Below, one piece after another: positions 17,475-26,829 of a DNA stretch of 64,000 nucleotides. This DNA comes from Sphingomonas sp. LM7. GTDB lineage: Bacteria; Pseudomonadota; Alphaproteobacteria; Sphingomonadales; Sphingomonadaceae. The DNA lies in assembly GCF_002002925.1 (NCBI RefSeq), contig NZ_CP019511.1, positions 1,488,001 through 1,552,000 on the forward strand, in the 5' to 3' direction. The translations under genes were made by a program, and so were the position numbers. Positions within the stretch are counted from its first letter, which is position 1, and each line of letters opens with the position of its first letter. The notes beneath the pieces are model-generated. The model had not been told where the DNA came from. It saw only the letters and a list, made by a program, of their open reading frames with translations, and did not search any database.

Positions 17475-18386
17475 ATGGCGCGCATTGCCATGGAGCGCTC
17501 GGGCGAGATGGAAGTGTTCGTCCGCGTGGTGCAGGAAGGCGGCTTTTCGGCGGCCGCGCGCAGCCTCGACCTTACGCCCTCGGCAGTGAGCAAGCTGATC
17601 GCCCGGCTCGAAGCGCGGCTGGGCAGCCGGCTGCTGACCCGGACGACGCGTGCGCTAACGCTCACCGACGAAGGCCAGGCCTATCTGGATGCGGCGACGC
17701 GCGTGCTGCAGGAGCTGAACAGCGCCGAACAGGCCGTGAGTGGCGGCGCGATCCGCGGACGGCTTTCGATCAACGCCTCGGTGCCGTTCGGGACGCGGTT
17801 CGTGGCGCCTGCCGTCCCGGCTTTCCTTGCGCGCCATCCCGATGTCACGATCGATCTCAGCTTCACCGACGACATCGTCAATCTGCTCGCGCAAAAGGCC
17901 GACCTTGCTTTCCGCACCGGCGATCTGCCGAGCAGCGCCTTGCTCAGCCGCAAGCTGGGCGAGAGCCGGCGCATTGTCTGTGCGTCACCCGACTATCTCG
18001 CCCGCCGTGGCATGCCGGCATCGCCCGCCGACCTGCGTCATCATGATTGCCTGACCTTCAATTTCCGGCGCTCGCGCATTGGCTGGCCGTTCCGCGAAAA
18101 GGACGAGGACAGCGAAGTCGTCGTCGGCGGCAGCGTGCAGGTCAACAATGGCGAGACGCTGCGCCAGCTCGTCCTTGCCGGCGTCGGGATCGCGCGGCTC
18201 GGTCATTGGCACGTTGCGGATGATATCGCGCGCGGCGACCTCGTGCCGCTGCTCGAACGCTTCACGCCGCGCGACGTTGAACGGATCAGCGCCGTCCATG
18301 TCGGCGGCGGCCCGGTGCCACGCCGGGTCCGCGCCTTCATCGATCACATGGTGGAGGCGGTGGCCGCGTCGCCGCTGTTGCGCTGA
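17475..18386 (+). CDS. LysR-family transcriptional regulator
   Basis: The 303-aa protein has an N-terminal LysR winged helix-turn-helix (MEVFVRVVQEGGFSAAARSLDLTPSAVSKLIARLEARLG) and a periplasmic-binding-protein-like effector domain (substrate-binding start about residue 95, GRLSINASVPFG). The ATG at 17475 has GAGGA 6 nt upstream. It is divergent from the SDR gene, so it probably regulates that gene and itself. The inducer cannot be deduced. Confidence 0.9.
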   Translation: MARIAMERSGEMEVFVRVVQEGGFSAAARSLDLTPSAVSKLIARLEARLGSRLLTRTTRALTLTDEGQAYLDAATRVLQELNSAEQAVSGGAIRGRLSINASVPFGTRFVAPAVPAFLARHPDVTIDLSFTDDIVNLLAQKADLAFRTGDLPSSALLSRKLGESRRIVCASPDYLARRGMPASPADLRHHDCLTFNFRRSRIGWPFREKDEDSEVVVGGSVQVNNGETLRQLVLAGVGIARLGHWHVADDIARGDLVPLLERFTPRDVERISAVHVGGGPVPRRVRAFIDHMVEAVAASPLLR

Positions 18387-18396
18387 CGAGGGTCCG

Positions 18397-20286
18397 CTAT
18401 CGCGCCGCGCCGATCCGGGGAACGCCGATCGACGCCGGATCGCCGATATCGATCGGCACCAGCCCGAACTTCATCCGCCACGGCGCAGTCGGGTCGTTTC
18501 CGAACATCGTGTACCAATAGCGGCCCTGCTTGTCGGCGAAGGCGGTGCCGTGGCCGCCATGCGGCGCTCCCATCCGGCGCTGGCTGTACGGGCCGAACAG
18601 CGATTTCGACGTGCCGTACATCATGTCATAGGTGCCATGGGTGCGCAGCGGTCCGTGCCATTCGGCGCCGGTGAGGAAATAGACCCCGTTCACCTTGATC
18701 AGGCCATTGCCTTCATAACCCACCGCATCGCCGTCGATATCGACCAGCTTGCGCACGTCGCCCTCGAAGCCGTTGCGCGCCGCGTTGAGCTTGGCGATGC
18801 TGCCGCCGCCCCACAGGAAATACAGGCCGTCGTCGTCCTCGAACGGGAAGCCGTCGATGCCCTTGACCAGATAGCTTTTGGTCACATTGGCGTAGGGGCC
18901 CTGGGCCTTGCCGCTGGTCGAGCGATATAGCCAGGTCTTCCCGCCGACGCCGCGTTCCATCACCGAAAAAGCGAGGTAATAGGTGTTGTCGCGTGCGACC
19001 CATTTGATCTCGGGCGCCCAGAGTTCGGCGATGTTCTTGCCGAAATCATAGCCCATGCCTTCCCAGCGCCAGACGAAGCCGAGATCGTCCCATTGCTTCA
19101 GGTCGGCCGAGCGCCACAATTTTACGCCGCCATCGGGCTTGTGATAGCCATAGCCATCGAGCGTGCCGACGAGGTAGTAAAAGCCGTCTCCGCCGAGCGT
19201 GACCGAAGGATCGCGCATCGACTCGCTGGCGATCAGCGGCTTGCGCGCCGCGACCGCGCTGTCCTCGGTAATCACCGACGCCGCCTGGCGCAGCCGTCCG
19301 TCGGGCGCGCGATCGAGCGAGACGAGGCCAATCTGCTCGCAGAACAACGCAAAACCATCGTCGCATTTGGGATTATACGCCGCTGCGAGCGTGCCATCGT
19401 CGAGGCGGACGACCGAACCACGACCGGTGTGCGGCACCGCCAGCGTGCGCATGGAGAACGGGCCATAGGGCGTCGGCCCCTCTGCCATGAACAGGTCTTC
19501 GGTGGCGGTGCGCATGCGTCCGGTGACTTCGCTGGCCGCGATTACATATCTGTCGCCGTCGCGAAACATCGTCGCGCCGGTGCGGCCGACGCGAGTCCGC
19601 ACCGGCCAGTCCTTGCCCACCGGGGGGTGGTTGGCGAACAGCGTCTGGTCGGGCTTCAGGAAGCGCGGTGCTTCGGCGAGCTTCTGGAATCCCGCCCCCA
19701 GCTTCGCGATCGTGCCGCCGCCCCACAGCAGATAGCCGGCGCCGTCCCGATCGATGAACAGCGAAACGTCGGACGCGTCCTCGACGAGGCATGGTGAGGC
19801 CGTGAACGCCCCGCCGGGATCGGCCGCCTTGCCGATGGCGATGCGCGCGCACCCGGTCTTGTCCGAAAAGGCGAGATACAGCGTGCCGCCCGCCACCGTC
19901 ACCGACGGGGCGAGATAGCGTTCCGAGACGTCGCCGGGCACGATGCCGTCGCCCGCAATCCTCGCCGGCCCCCAGCCCTTCCATGTCTTGCCGTCCCTGG
20001 AGGTCCAGATTTCTACACCATGGCGCGCGCCGCTGCGCAGCGTCGTGCCGGTGAGCACCCATCCGCCCTCCGCCGTCCGCGCGATCGACGCGTCGCCGAT
20101 CGGTCGCTCGGAGAAGAACGGCGTCACCGGTTTCGCGTCCGCCCCCGGCATCACCACGGCATTGCGGTCCATCGAGGGATGATCGGCGAAGATATCGTCG
20201 GCAACGCCCTTGGCAGGCGCCTGTGCCTGCGCCGCGGGCATGGCGAGCAGCGACGCGAGCACGGGGGCGAGAAACGAGAGGCGCAT
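18397..20286 (-). CDS. Secreted GH43-like beta-propeller protein with internal duplication
   Basis: The 629-aa protein starts with a signal peptide (LASLLAMPAAQAQA). Both halves look like five-bladed propeller glycosidase modules: WGGGTIAKL at 188-196 is repeated as WGGGSIAKL at 492-500, and the first half contains YLAPSVTV where the second has MRDPSVTLGGDGFYYLVG. GH43-like acidic positions include D359 (MRDPS) and E421 in the ELWAPEI motif of the second module. GH43 enzymes release arabinose, xylose or galactose from glycans. Last gene of a three-gene operon with a clan GH-A-like hydrolase (5-nt gap) and a sulfatase. The first module may be non-catalytic. Start ATG at 20286. Confidence 0.8.
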   Translation of the reverse strand: MRLSFLAPVLASLLAMPAAQAQAPAKGVADDIFADHPSMDRNAVVMPGADAKPVTPFFSERPIGDASIARTAEGGWVLTGTTLRSGARHGVEIWTSRDGKTWKGWGPARIAGDGIVPGDVSERYLAPSVTVAGGTLYLAFSDKTGCARIAIGKAADPGGAFTASPCLVEDASDVSLFIDRDGAGYLLWGGGTIAKLGAGFQKLAEAPRFLKPDQTLFANHPPVGKDWPVRTRVGRTGATMFRDGDRYVIAASEVTGRMRTATEDLFMAEGPTPYGPFSMRTLAVPHTGRGSVVRLDDGTLAAAYNPKCDDGFALFCEQIGLVSLDRAPDGRLRQAASVITEDSAVAARKPLIASESMRDPSVTLGGDGFYYLVGTLDGYGYHKPDGGVKLWRSADLKQWDDLGFVWRWEGMGYDFGKNIAELWAPEIKWVARDNTYYLAFSVMERGVGGKTWLYRSTSGKAQGPYANVTKSYLVKGIDGFPFEDDDGLYFLWGGGSIAKLNAARNGFEGDVRKLVDIDGDAVGYEGNGLIKVNGVYFLTGAEWHGPLRTHGTYDMMYGTSKSLFGPYSQRRMGAPHGGHGTAFADKQGRYWYTMFGNDPTAPWRMKFGLVPIDIGDPASIGVPRIGAAR

Positions 20287-20291
20287 GGCGT

Positions 20292-21413
20292 TCACTTCTT
20301 CTGCAAAGCCTTGAAATCGTCGATCCAGGCGTAGTTGAATGCGGCGGTGCCGTCGGCATTCTTTCGCACCGTGGACGGCGCGAAGATGCTGTTGAGCAGC
20401 CACGGCGTCTTCTCCGGTCCCCAGGCGGCGGACATCGAGCTGCCCTGCTTGAAGCCATAGGTCGCGACCGCGAGCCGGCCGGTGTCGCGGAAGATCTTCA
20501 TCTGGTTGGCCAGATAGTGTTTCCGCGCCTCGAACCATGGGCTCTGCGCCAGGAACTCGTCCCATTGCGCCTTGGGGAACGGCGTTTCGAGCGCGGCCTT
20601 GATGATCTGCCAGTTCTGCGCGGTGCGCGGCGCGCCATATTTCTCCGCGAAGGCCGCGGGCACCTGCCCCTTCATGTTCTGTTGCCACCACCAGACCAGC
20701 GAGAATTCGGTGACGATGAACTTCTGCTCGGGGCGCATCCGCGGCAGGATATAGTCTAGGAACGGCTTCGATGCCTGGATCGCGGGAATATGCGGGTGGA
20801 TGTTGACCCCGTCGATCTCGGGGGTCGCCTTGACGAACGCCATCCAGCGCTCGGTGGATGTGGTCTGGTTTTGCTTGAGGTCGAGCCGGTTGAGCGCGCC
20901 CATGTAGAGATGCGTCTTGCAGCCGCCGGCGCAATGCGCCGTGCGGTACGCGATCACCCGCGCCGCCATCGCCTCGTAAAAGCCGTTGAGGTCGAGATCG
21001 CGGTCCTGCTCGCGGCTTTCGATATAGGGTTCGTTGCCGATCACCAGGATATCGACCTTGCCCATCACCAAAGGCAGCACTGCGTCGACGCGCGTGATCT
21101 CGCGCTCGAACTCGGGGGTGCCGGCCCTGGGAAAATCACCGCGGTTATACGGGAATTTGAGCGTCAGGATCGTCTTGTAGCCGCGATCGCCGGCATCGAG
21201 GATAGCCTTCACTGCGCCATGCCCGGCGGCAGCGCCGCGATCGAGCTGCGGCATCGGCAAGAACAGGCGGACCCAGCCGGCATCGGCCTTTTCGAGATCG
21301 CGATAGTCGATGTCCTCGAAATGCTCGTTATAGTTCGCGCCGAGCGCGCCTTGCGCCAGCGCCGGCCCCGCCACGCAGACCAGCGCCGCACATCCTCCGA
21401 TAAGCTTCCGCAT
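20292..21413 (-). CDS. Secreted glycoside hydrolase-like protein, clan GH-A type
   Basis: The 373-aa protein has a signal peptide (ALVCVAGPALAQ). Its mature part looks like a TIM-barrel glycosidase: VIGNEP carries the likely acid/base Glu (E128) after a beta strand, VNIHPHI follows, and FIVTEFSLVWWW carries the likely nucleophile (E237). The NEP and TEF pair is the arrangement of clan GH-A retaining enzymes. I cannot assign a GH family. Tandem ATGs occur at 21416 and 21413; the second has better spacing to GAAGGA. It sits between a sulfatase and a GH43-like gene, suggesting action on a sulfated polysaccharide. Confidence 0.7.
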   Translation of the reverse strand: MRKLIGGCAALVCVAGPALAQGALGANYNEHFEDIDYRDLEKADAGWVRLFLPMPQLDRGAAAGHGAVKAILDAGDRGYKTILTLKFPYNRGDFPRAGTPEFEREITRVDAVLPLVMGKVDILVIGNEPYIESREQDRDLDLNGFYEAMAARVIAYRTAHCAGGCKTHLYMGALNRLDLKQNQTTSTERWMAFVKATPEIDGVNIHPHIPAIQASKPFLDYILPRMRPEQKFIVTEFSLVWWWQQNMKGQVPAAFAEKYGAPRTAQNWQIIKAALETPFPKAQWDEFLAQSPWFEARKHYLANQMKIFRDTGRLAVATYGFKQGSSMSAAWGPEKTPWLLNSIFAPSTVRKNADGTAAFNYAWIDDFKALQKK

Positions 21414-21429
21414 CATTCTTCCTTCGGGT

Positions 21430-23007
21430 TCAGGGACGGCTGCGGCCGTCGCGTTCGATCTTGTCGAGCCTGGCAGCGAGGATTCGCGCGCGATCGGGCA
21501 GCGTCGCTGCCAGATCGTTCCGCTCGCCGGGATCCTTCGCCAGGTTGTAGAGCTGGTCGCGCGGGCTGGTGCCGATCGCGTTGCCATGGAATGCATGCGG
21601 CCCGACACTGCCGCGGATCAGCTTCCAGTCGCCGGCGCGCAGCGCGAGGATGCGTGCGCCACTGCTCGCCACGGTGGTTCCCGTGGTGACCATCAGCTTG
21701 GTATCCTCGACTACATGGTCGCGCCCGCGATCGCTCTGCCCGAGCAGCGGCGCGAGCATGTCGAAGCTGTCCACCGCGCCGTCGTGCGGCAGGCCCTGCC
21801 CCGTCAGCGCAGCGAACGAAGCGACGAGATCGACATGATCGACGATCGCACGCGAAACATGGCCCGCACGCACATGCCCCGGCCAACAGGTGATCATCGG
21901 CACGCGCGTACCGCCCTCGTAGATCGCGTATTTACCGCTGCGATAGGGGCCCGCGGGCTTGTGGCCGTCGGCCAGCTCGACTGCGCGATCCTCATAGCCG
22001 TCGAACAGGATCGGGCCGTTGTCGCTGCTGAACACGATCAGGGTGTCGTCGGCGATGCCCAGCCCCTCTAGCGTGCGCACCAGCTCGCCGACGGTCCAGT
22101 CGAGCTGGAGAATGGCGTCGCCGCGCGATCCCAGTCCCGATTTTCCCGCAAAGCGCGGATGCGGCGCGCGCGGCACATGCGGCTCGTTGAGCGCGTAATA
22201 GAGGAAGAACGGACCATTCTTCTGCGCGGTGACGAAGTCGACGGCCTTGCCTAGCAGGACGTCGCTGAGCTCTTCATCGTTCCAGCGCGCGGCATGGCCG
22301 CCGGCCATATAGCCGATACGGCCGATGCCGTTGACGATCGTGTTCGAATGCTCGGGATCGCCGCGGAATTTGAGCAATGCAGTATGCTCGCCGCCGGTCG
22401 GCTCGTCGCCGACCTTCATATGATAATCCACTCGGATTGGATCGCCGGGATCGAGGTTCACCACGCGCCGGTTTTCGATCAGCACATTGGGCACGCGGTC
22501 GAGCGTCGCCGGCATGAAGAAGCCATAGTCGAAACCGATGTCGAGCGGGCCCGGCGTGATCTCGCCATTCCAGTCGACCTTGCCGTTGCCGAGTCCGAGA
22601 TGCCATTTGCCGACCAGCCCGGTCGCATAGCCCGCCTTTTTGAGCATTGCGGGAAGCGTGAAACGGCCCGGCCGGATCAGCGCCGGGGCGTCGCCCGGCA
22701 AGATCTGGGTGCCCGATGCGCGCCATGCATAGTCACCGGTGAGCAGCGCGTAGCGCGACGGGGTGCAGGTCGCCGATGGCGAGTGCGCATTCTCGAAGCG
22801 CGTGCCCCGCGCCGCAAGCCGATCGAGATTGGGAGTTCGCAGCCGGGTCGCACCATAGCAGCTCAAATCGCCATAGCCGAGATCGTCGGCATAGAGGATC
22901 AGGATATTGGGCTTGCGCACAGCTTGAGCGATGGCGAATGCGCCGGGCGCGACCAACGCGGCCGCGCCTGCAAGCAGAGCCCCGCGGCGACTGAACGCAG
23001 CCTTCAC
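21430..23007 (-). CDS. Secreted arylsulfatase-type sulfatase
   Basis: The 525-aa type I sulfatase has the formylglycine motif CTPSR (C81), metal-binding ADD (D41, D42), GKWHLG and SSDNGP. It begins with a twin-arginine-like signal (SRRGALLAGAAALVAPGAFA). The GTG at 23007 is chosen over an upstream GTG at 23055 because GGGAGA lies just before it and the export signal is then N-terminal. The enzyme hydrolyses sulfate esters after a formylglycine-generating enzyme modifies the Cys; none is seen in this window. First gene of an operon with two glycosidase-like genes and divergent from a TonB-dependent receptor. Confidence 0.93.
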   Translation of the reverse strand: MKAAFSRRGALLAGAAALVAPGAFAIAQAVRKPNILILYADDLGYGDLSCYGATRLRTPNLDRLAARGTRFENAHSPSATCTPSRYALLTGDYAWRASGTQILPGDAPALIRPGRFTLPAMLKKAGYATGLVGKWHLGLGNGKVDWNGEITPGPLDIGFDYGFFMPATLDRVPNVLIENRRVVNLDPGDPIRVDYHMKVGDEPTGGEHTALLKFRGDPEHSNTIVNGIGRIGYMAGGHAARWNDEELSDVLLGKAVDFVTAQKNGPFFLYYALNEPHVPRAPHPRFAGKSGLGSRGDAILQLDWTVGELVRTLEGLGIADDTLIVFSSDNGPILFDGYEDRAVELADGHKPAGPYRSGKYAIYEGGTRVPMITCWPGHVRAGHVSRAIVDHVDLVASFAALTGQGLPHDGAVDSFDMLAPLLGQSDRGRDHVVEDTKLMVTTGTTVASSGARILALRAGDWKLIRGSVGPHAFHGNAIGTSPRDQLYNLAKDPGERNDLAATLPDRARILAARLDKIERDGRSRP

Positions 23008-23078
23008 CTGTCTCTCCCAATCGAGGTTTGCACCGCTCGACCCAGTCGTCGACACCCTCTTGTCAACACGGATTAATA

Positions 23079-23104
23079 TGATAATTGAAATGCGTCAATT
23101 GTCA
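23079..23104. promoter_or_regulatory. Palindromic operator candidate between sulfatase and TBDR
   Basis: TGATAATTGA (23079-23088) and TCAATTGTCA (23095-23104) form an inverted repeat with one mismatch and a 6-nt spacer, in the AT-rich gap between the divergent sulfatase operon and the TonB receptor. The GntR/FCD gene just downstream of the receptor is the most likely regulator of both. Inferred. Confidence 0.45.
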
Positions 23105-23125
23105 TAACATAATGGGGAGGAACCG

Positions 23126-25870
23126 GTGTTGGATCGTAAGGCATATAGGCTGCTGGCCACGACGTCGGCGTTTGGATTGATCATGGTGACGGCAAATGCC
23201 GCGGCCCAGGAGATGCCTGCAGCGGAGCCGGCGCTGGTCGAATCCGGCACCGAAGCATCCGACGACATCATCGTCACTGCGATCCGCCGCAGCCTCGAGA
23301 CCGCGCAGGCGATCAAGCAGGATTCCGATCAGATCATCGACTCGATCGTCGCCGAGGACATCGGCAAGCTGCCCGACGTGACGGCCGCGGAATCGCTCGC
23401 ACGCATCACGGGCGTCCAGGTCGATCGCTCGAACGGCGAAGCCGCCGGCGTGCGCGTGCGCGGCCTGCCGGACCTCACCACCACTTATAACGGCCGCGAG
23501 ATCTTCACCGCCGAGGGCCGCTCGGTCGCGCTGCAGGACTTCCCGTCGAACAGCATCGCCCGGATCGACGTCTACAAGTCGGGCAGCGCCAACCTCGTCG
23601 AGGCGGGCCTGGCCGGCCTGGTCGATGTCCGCGCGCGCATGCCGCTCGACTTCAATGGCGACCGCATCGCCGGCGCGGTCAACGGAGTCCACTGGTATCA
23701 GTCGCAAAAGATCGGACTCGATACGAGCCTGCTCGTCAGCAAGCGCTGGTCGACCGGAATCGGCGAGATCGGCTTCCTCGTCGAAGGCTCCTATGCCGAC
23801 GTCAACTTCCTCGATTCCGCGCGCAACGCCAGCCAGACGATCCTCACGCGCAACAACATTCCCGGCTATATCGGGACGGCGCTGCGCTATCCGTCGTTCG
23901 TCAACATCGACTATGCCAATGCCGATCGCTGGCGTCCGTCGGTCCATTCGGCGCTGCAATGGCGTCCCAGCGACAGGCTGGAATTCTACCTCGACGGACT
24001 GTTCCAGGGCTTCCGCGGCGAGGGCCAGTCACGCAACCTCAACATCGCCAGTGGCCAGGCCGCGACGCTGACCAACATCGAGCTCTATCCCGACAGCAAC
24101 CTGATCCGCAGCATGACCGCAACTGCCGGCGGCCTGCCGACCGGCGCCCAGCAGGCGACCCGCGCCAAGACCGACACCTATCAGTTCGGCGGCGGCTTCA
24201 TCTGGAAGGCGGACCGGCTGAAGGTGACCGGTGATGTCGCCTGGACCGACTCGACCTACAGCTTCAACGCCTTCGCGTTCAATTACACCTTCACCACCCA
24301 GCCGACCCGGACCTTCAACTTCGACACCGGCATGGGTGTCGGCGGCGCGACCGTGACCCTGTCGAATTTCGACCTGTTCAACCCCGCGCTCTATCGCCTG
24401 ACCAGCACCTCGGAGAGCGGTAACCGCAATCATGGCCGCGACATCCAGGCGCGTCTCGACGCCGAATATGCCCTGCCCGGCTTCGTTTTTGACAAGCTGC
24501 AGGCGGGAATTCGCTTCAACCGCCGCACCGCCGACACCTACAGTTATTCCACCGGCGTCACCAACGCCCCGGCCAACCAGCTCTTCTCGGTCCTTCCGCT
24601 CGACTTTGAATCGGCCCAGGCCGGGTTCAAGAACGATGAGGCGGATTCGGTCCGCACCTGGCTGACCCCGACGCGCGACAGCATCCTCGGCAATGCCGAT
24701 TATCTGCGCACGCTGACCGGCAGGGCCATCGGTCGCCCGGGCTGGGGCGATCCGATCTATACCGGCAGCGAAAAGGGCTACGCAGCGTACGCGCAGGCGC
24801 ATTATAGTTTCAGTCTGGGCGTGCCGGTGGACGGCCTGATCGGGCTGCGCGCAGTGCGCACCGAGAACACGATCAACGGCATCGCCCGCTCGACGATCTC
24901 GAACGGCGCTGGTGGATCCACCGTGGTGCTCACGCCGATCTCGCGCGACAATGTCTATGACGATTTCCTGCCGAACGTCAGCCTGCGCGCCAAGCTGGCC
25001 CGGGACCTCCAGGCGCGCCTTGCCTTCACCGAGACGCGTACCCGGCCGGGCTTCGGCAGTCTCAATCCGTCGCTAACGCTGGGCCTGGCACCCGGCATCT
25101 GCTCCACCGACCCGACCGACATCGACTGCATCCGCACTGCATCCGGCGGCAATCCGAACCTCCAGCCGATCCAGTCGAAGAACTATGACGCGTCACTCGA
25201 ATATTATTTCAGCCGGAGCGGCTCGATCACGCTGGGCGCCTTCAACCGCGACGTGATCGGCTTCATCAACACCACGCTCACGCAGGTCGAGGATCCCGAA
25301 TTCGGCCGGCTGAACATCACGCGCCCCGAAAATGGCGGCAAGGGCCGCATCCGCGGAATCGAGGCGGGTTTCCGCACGTTCCTCCGCGCGCCCTGGCTTC
25401 CCAGCTGGACGCGTGATTTCGGCGTGCTCGCCAACTACACCTATATCGATCACGAATCCGAACTCCCGCCGACGCAGGCGGTGACGCTGCCCGGCATGCA
25501 GCCGATCGCGGGCGTCTCGAAGCATCTCGTCAATCTGTCGGCATTCTACGAGAACCGCTTCTTCTCGGCGCGGGTCGCCTACAACCATCGCTCGAGCTTC
25601 ACGTCGGTCTACAGCCAGGTCGCGGATCCGGCGCTGCCGACCGGCGCACCGATCCCGACGCTGCCGGTGACGGAGGATGGCCGTGGCGTGCTGGATCTGT
25701 CGAGCACGCTCACGCCGGTCGAGAACGTCACGCTCTCGTTCGGCATCTCCAACGTCCTCGGAACCGCCGCGACGAATGCGCGCCAGTTCAACGCCGCGGG
25801 CGACACCTATCCATGGCAAACGCGTTTCCTCGAGACCGTATATCGCCTGGGCGTGCGCTTCCGGTTCTAG
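23126..25870 (+). CDS. TonB-dependent outer-membrane receptor
   Basis: The 914-aa protein has a signal peptide ending near ANAAAQ, a TonB box-like DDIIVTAIR, a plug domain (IGKLPDVTAAESLARITGVQVDR, VRVRGLPDLTTTYNGRE) and a C-terminal beta-barrel ending in the outer-membrane sorting residue Phe (RLGVRFRF). This plug pattern belongs to the Caulobacter/Sphingomonas class that takes up oligosaccharides. The start is GTG with GGGGAGG 5 nt upstream. Divergent from the sulfatase/glycosidase operon and followed by a GntR regulator, so a sulfated oligosaccharide is a reasonable inferred ligand. Confidence 0.95.
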   Translation: MLDRKAYRLLATTSAFGLIMVTANAAAQEMPAAEPALVESGTEASDDIIVTAIRRSLETAQAIKQDSDQIIDSIVAEDIGKLPDVTAAESLARITGVQVDRSNGEAAGVRVRGLPDLTTTYNGREIFTAEGRSVALQDFPSNSIARIDVYKSGSANLVEAGLAGLVDVRARMPLDFNGDRIAGAVNGVHWYQSQKIGLDTSLLVSKRWSTGIGEIGFLVEGSYADVNFLDSARNASQTILTRNNIPGYIGTALRYPSFVNIDYANADRWRPSVHSALQWRPSDRLEFYLDGLFQGFRGEGQSRNLNIASGQAATLTNIELYPDSNLIRSMTATAGGLPTGAQQATRAKTDTYQFGGGFIWKADRLKVTGDVAWTDSTYSFNAFAFNYTFTTQPTRTFNFDTGMGVGGATVTLSNFDLFNPALYRLTSTSESGNRNHGRDIQARLDAEYALPGFVFDKLQAGIRFNRRTADTYSYSTGVTNAPANQLFSVLPLDFESAQAGFKNDEADSVRTWLTPTRDSILGNADYLRTLTGRAIGRPGWGDPIYTGSEKGYAAYAQAHYSFSLGVPVDGLIGLRAVRTENTINGIARSTISNGAGGSTVVLTPISRDNVYDDFLPNVSLRAKLARDLQARLAFTETRTRPGFGSLNPSLTLGLAPGICSTDPTDIDCIRTASGGNPNLQPIQSKNYDASLEYYFSRSGSITLGAFNRDVIGFINTTLTQVEDPEFGRLNITRPENGGKGRIRGIEAGFRTFLRAPWLPSWTRDFGVLANYTYIDHESELPPTQAVTLPGMQPIAGVSKHLVNLSAFYENRFFSARVAYNHRSSFTSVYSQVADPALPTGAPIPTLPVTEDGRGVLDLSSTLTPVENVTLSFGISNVLGTAATNARQFNAAGDTYPWQTRFLETVYRLGVRFRF

Positions 25871-26064
25871 GTTGAGGCGGGCCGGGGCGACCAGGGAGAT
25901 GGCCCCCTGCAACCTCAGCGGAACAATTCCATGAAGAGCAAAGCGCGTCGCCCGAAAGGGCGGCGCGTTCGCCTGTCTAGCGCAGCGTTGTTCATTGCCA
26001 CCGTTTTCCGCTAGCACCGGCCACGCGCCCGGCGGGGTGGGCGCCAATAGGGAAAAGCAAGGCG

Positions 26065-26796
26065 ATGGCGACCAGGCCGAAAGACGAACTGGACAGCGGC
26101 AACCAGTTCGGTCGGACGCTGACGTTGAATCTTGTCGATGCCGTCGGGAGTGCGATCGTGCGCGGCGAGTTCGAAGGCCGCCCCTTCCCCACCGAAGCCG
26201 ATTTGAGCAAGGAACACGGCATCAGCCGCTCGGTCACGCGCGAGGCGATCAAGATGATCACTGCGAAGGGGCTGCTGGGTGCGCGTCCGAAGATCGGGAC
26301 CTTCGTCCAGCCCGAAGAGAGCTGGAACCTGTTCGACATCGATGTGCTGCGCTGGCTGATGGAACAGAAGCTTTCGGGCGCGCTGCTCCGACAGTTCAAC
26401 GAACTGCGCTATACCGTCGAGCCACAGGCGGCCGCCTATGCCGCGCGCCGCGCAACGCCGGCCCAGGTCACGGCGATCCTGTCGGGCCTCACCCGGATGC
26501 GCGAAGCGGCCGAGGGCAATGGCGATCCGCTGTCGGCGGATATCGACTTTCATGTCGCGGTCCTGCGCGCCTCGGGCAATCCGTTCCTGTCGCAGTTTCG
26601 CGACATCGTCACCACCGCGCTGCGCACTTCGATCCGCATCACCAACCGCCAGGCGGGTGGCAAGGCGTGCATCGACGACCATGCGGCGGTCTACAATGCG
26701 ATCGCCGCGGGAAAGCCGGAGGCCGCGAGCGACGCCATGGCGAAGCTCATCGGCGACGTGCTCGACTATATCGACAGGTCCCCCGCCCGGGACTGA
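26065..26796 (+). CDS. GntR-family regulator, FadR/FCD type
   Basis: The 243-aa protein has a GntR winged helix-turn-helix (FPTEADLSKEHGISRSVTREAIKMITAKGLLGARPKIGTFV, about residues 42-82) and a helical FCD ligand-binding domain (DIDFHVAVLRASGNPFLSQF, with His residues for metal and ligand). Such regulators often sense sugar acids. It follows the TonB receptor by about 190 bp and probably controls the locus through the palindrome at 23079-23104. Confidence 0.92.
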   Translation: MATRPKDELDSGNQFGRTLTLNLVDAVGSAIVRGEFEGRPFPTEADLSKEHGISRSVTREAIKMITAKGLLGARPKIGTFVQPEESWNLFDIDVLRWLMEQKLSGALLRQFNELRYTVEPQAAAYAARRATPAQVTAILSGLTRMREAAEGNGDPLSADIDFHVAVLRASGNPFLSQFRDIVTTALRTSIRITNRQAGGKACIDDHAAVYNAIAAGKPEAASDAMAKLIGDVLDYIDRSPARD

Positions 26797-26829
26797 TCAC
26801 GCCGCGGCCGGCCGCCCCGCGATCGGTTC

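Noticed and set aside
20287..20934. N-terminal extension of the GH43-like frame up to 20934
   Set aside because: The extension overlaps the upstream hydrolase out of frame; the signal peptide beginning at 20286 marks the real start.
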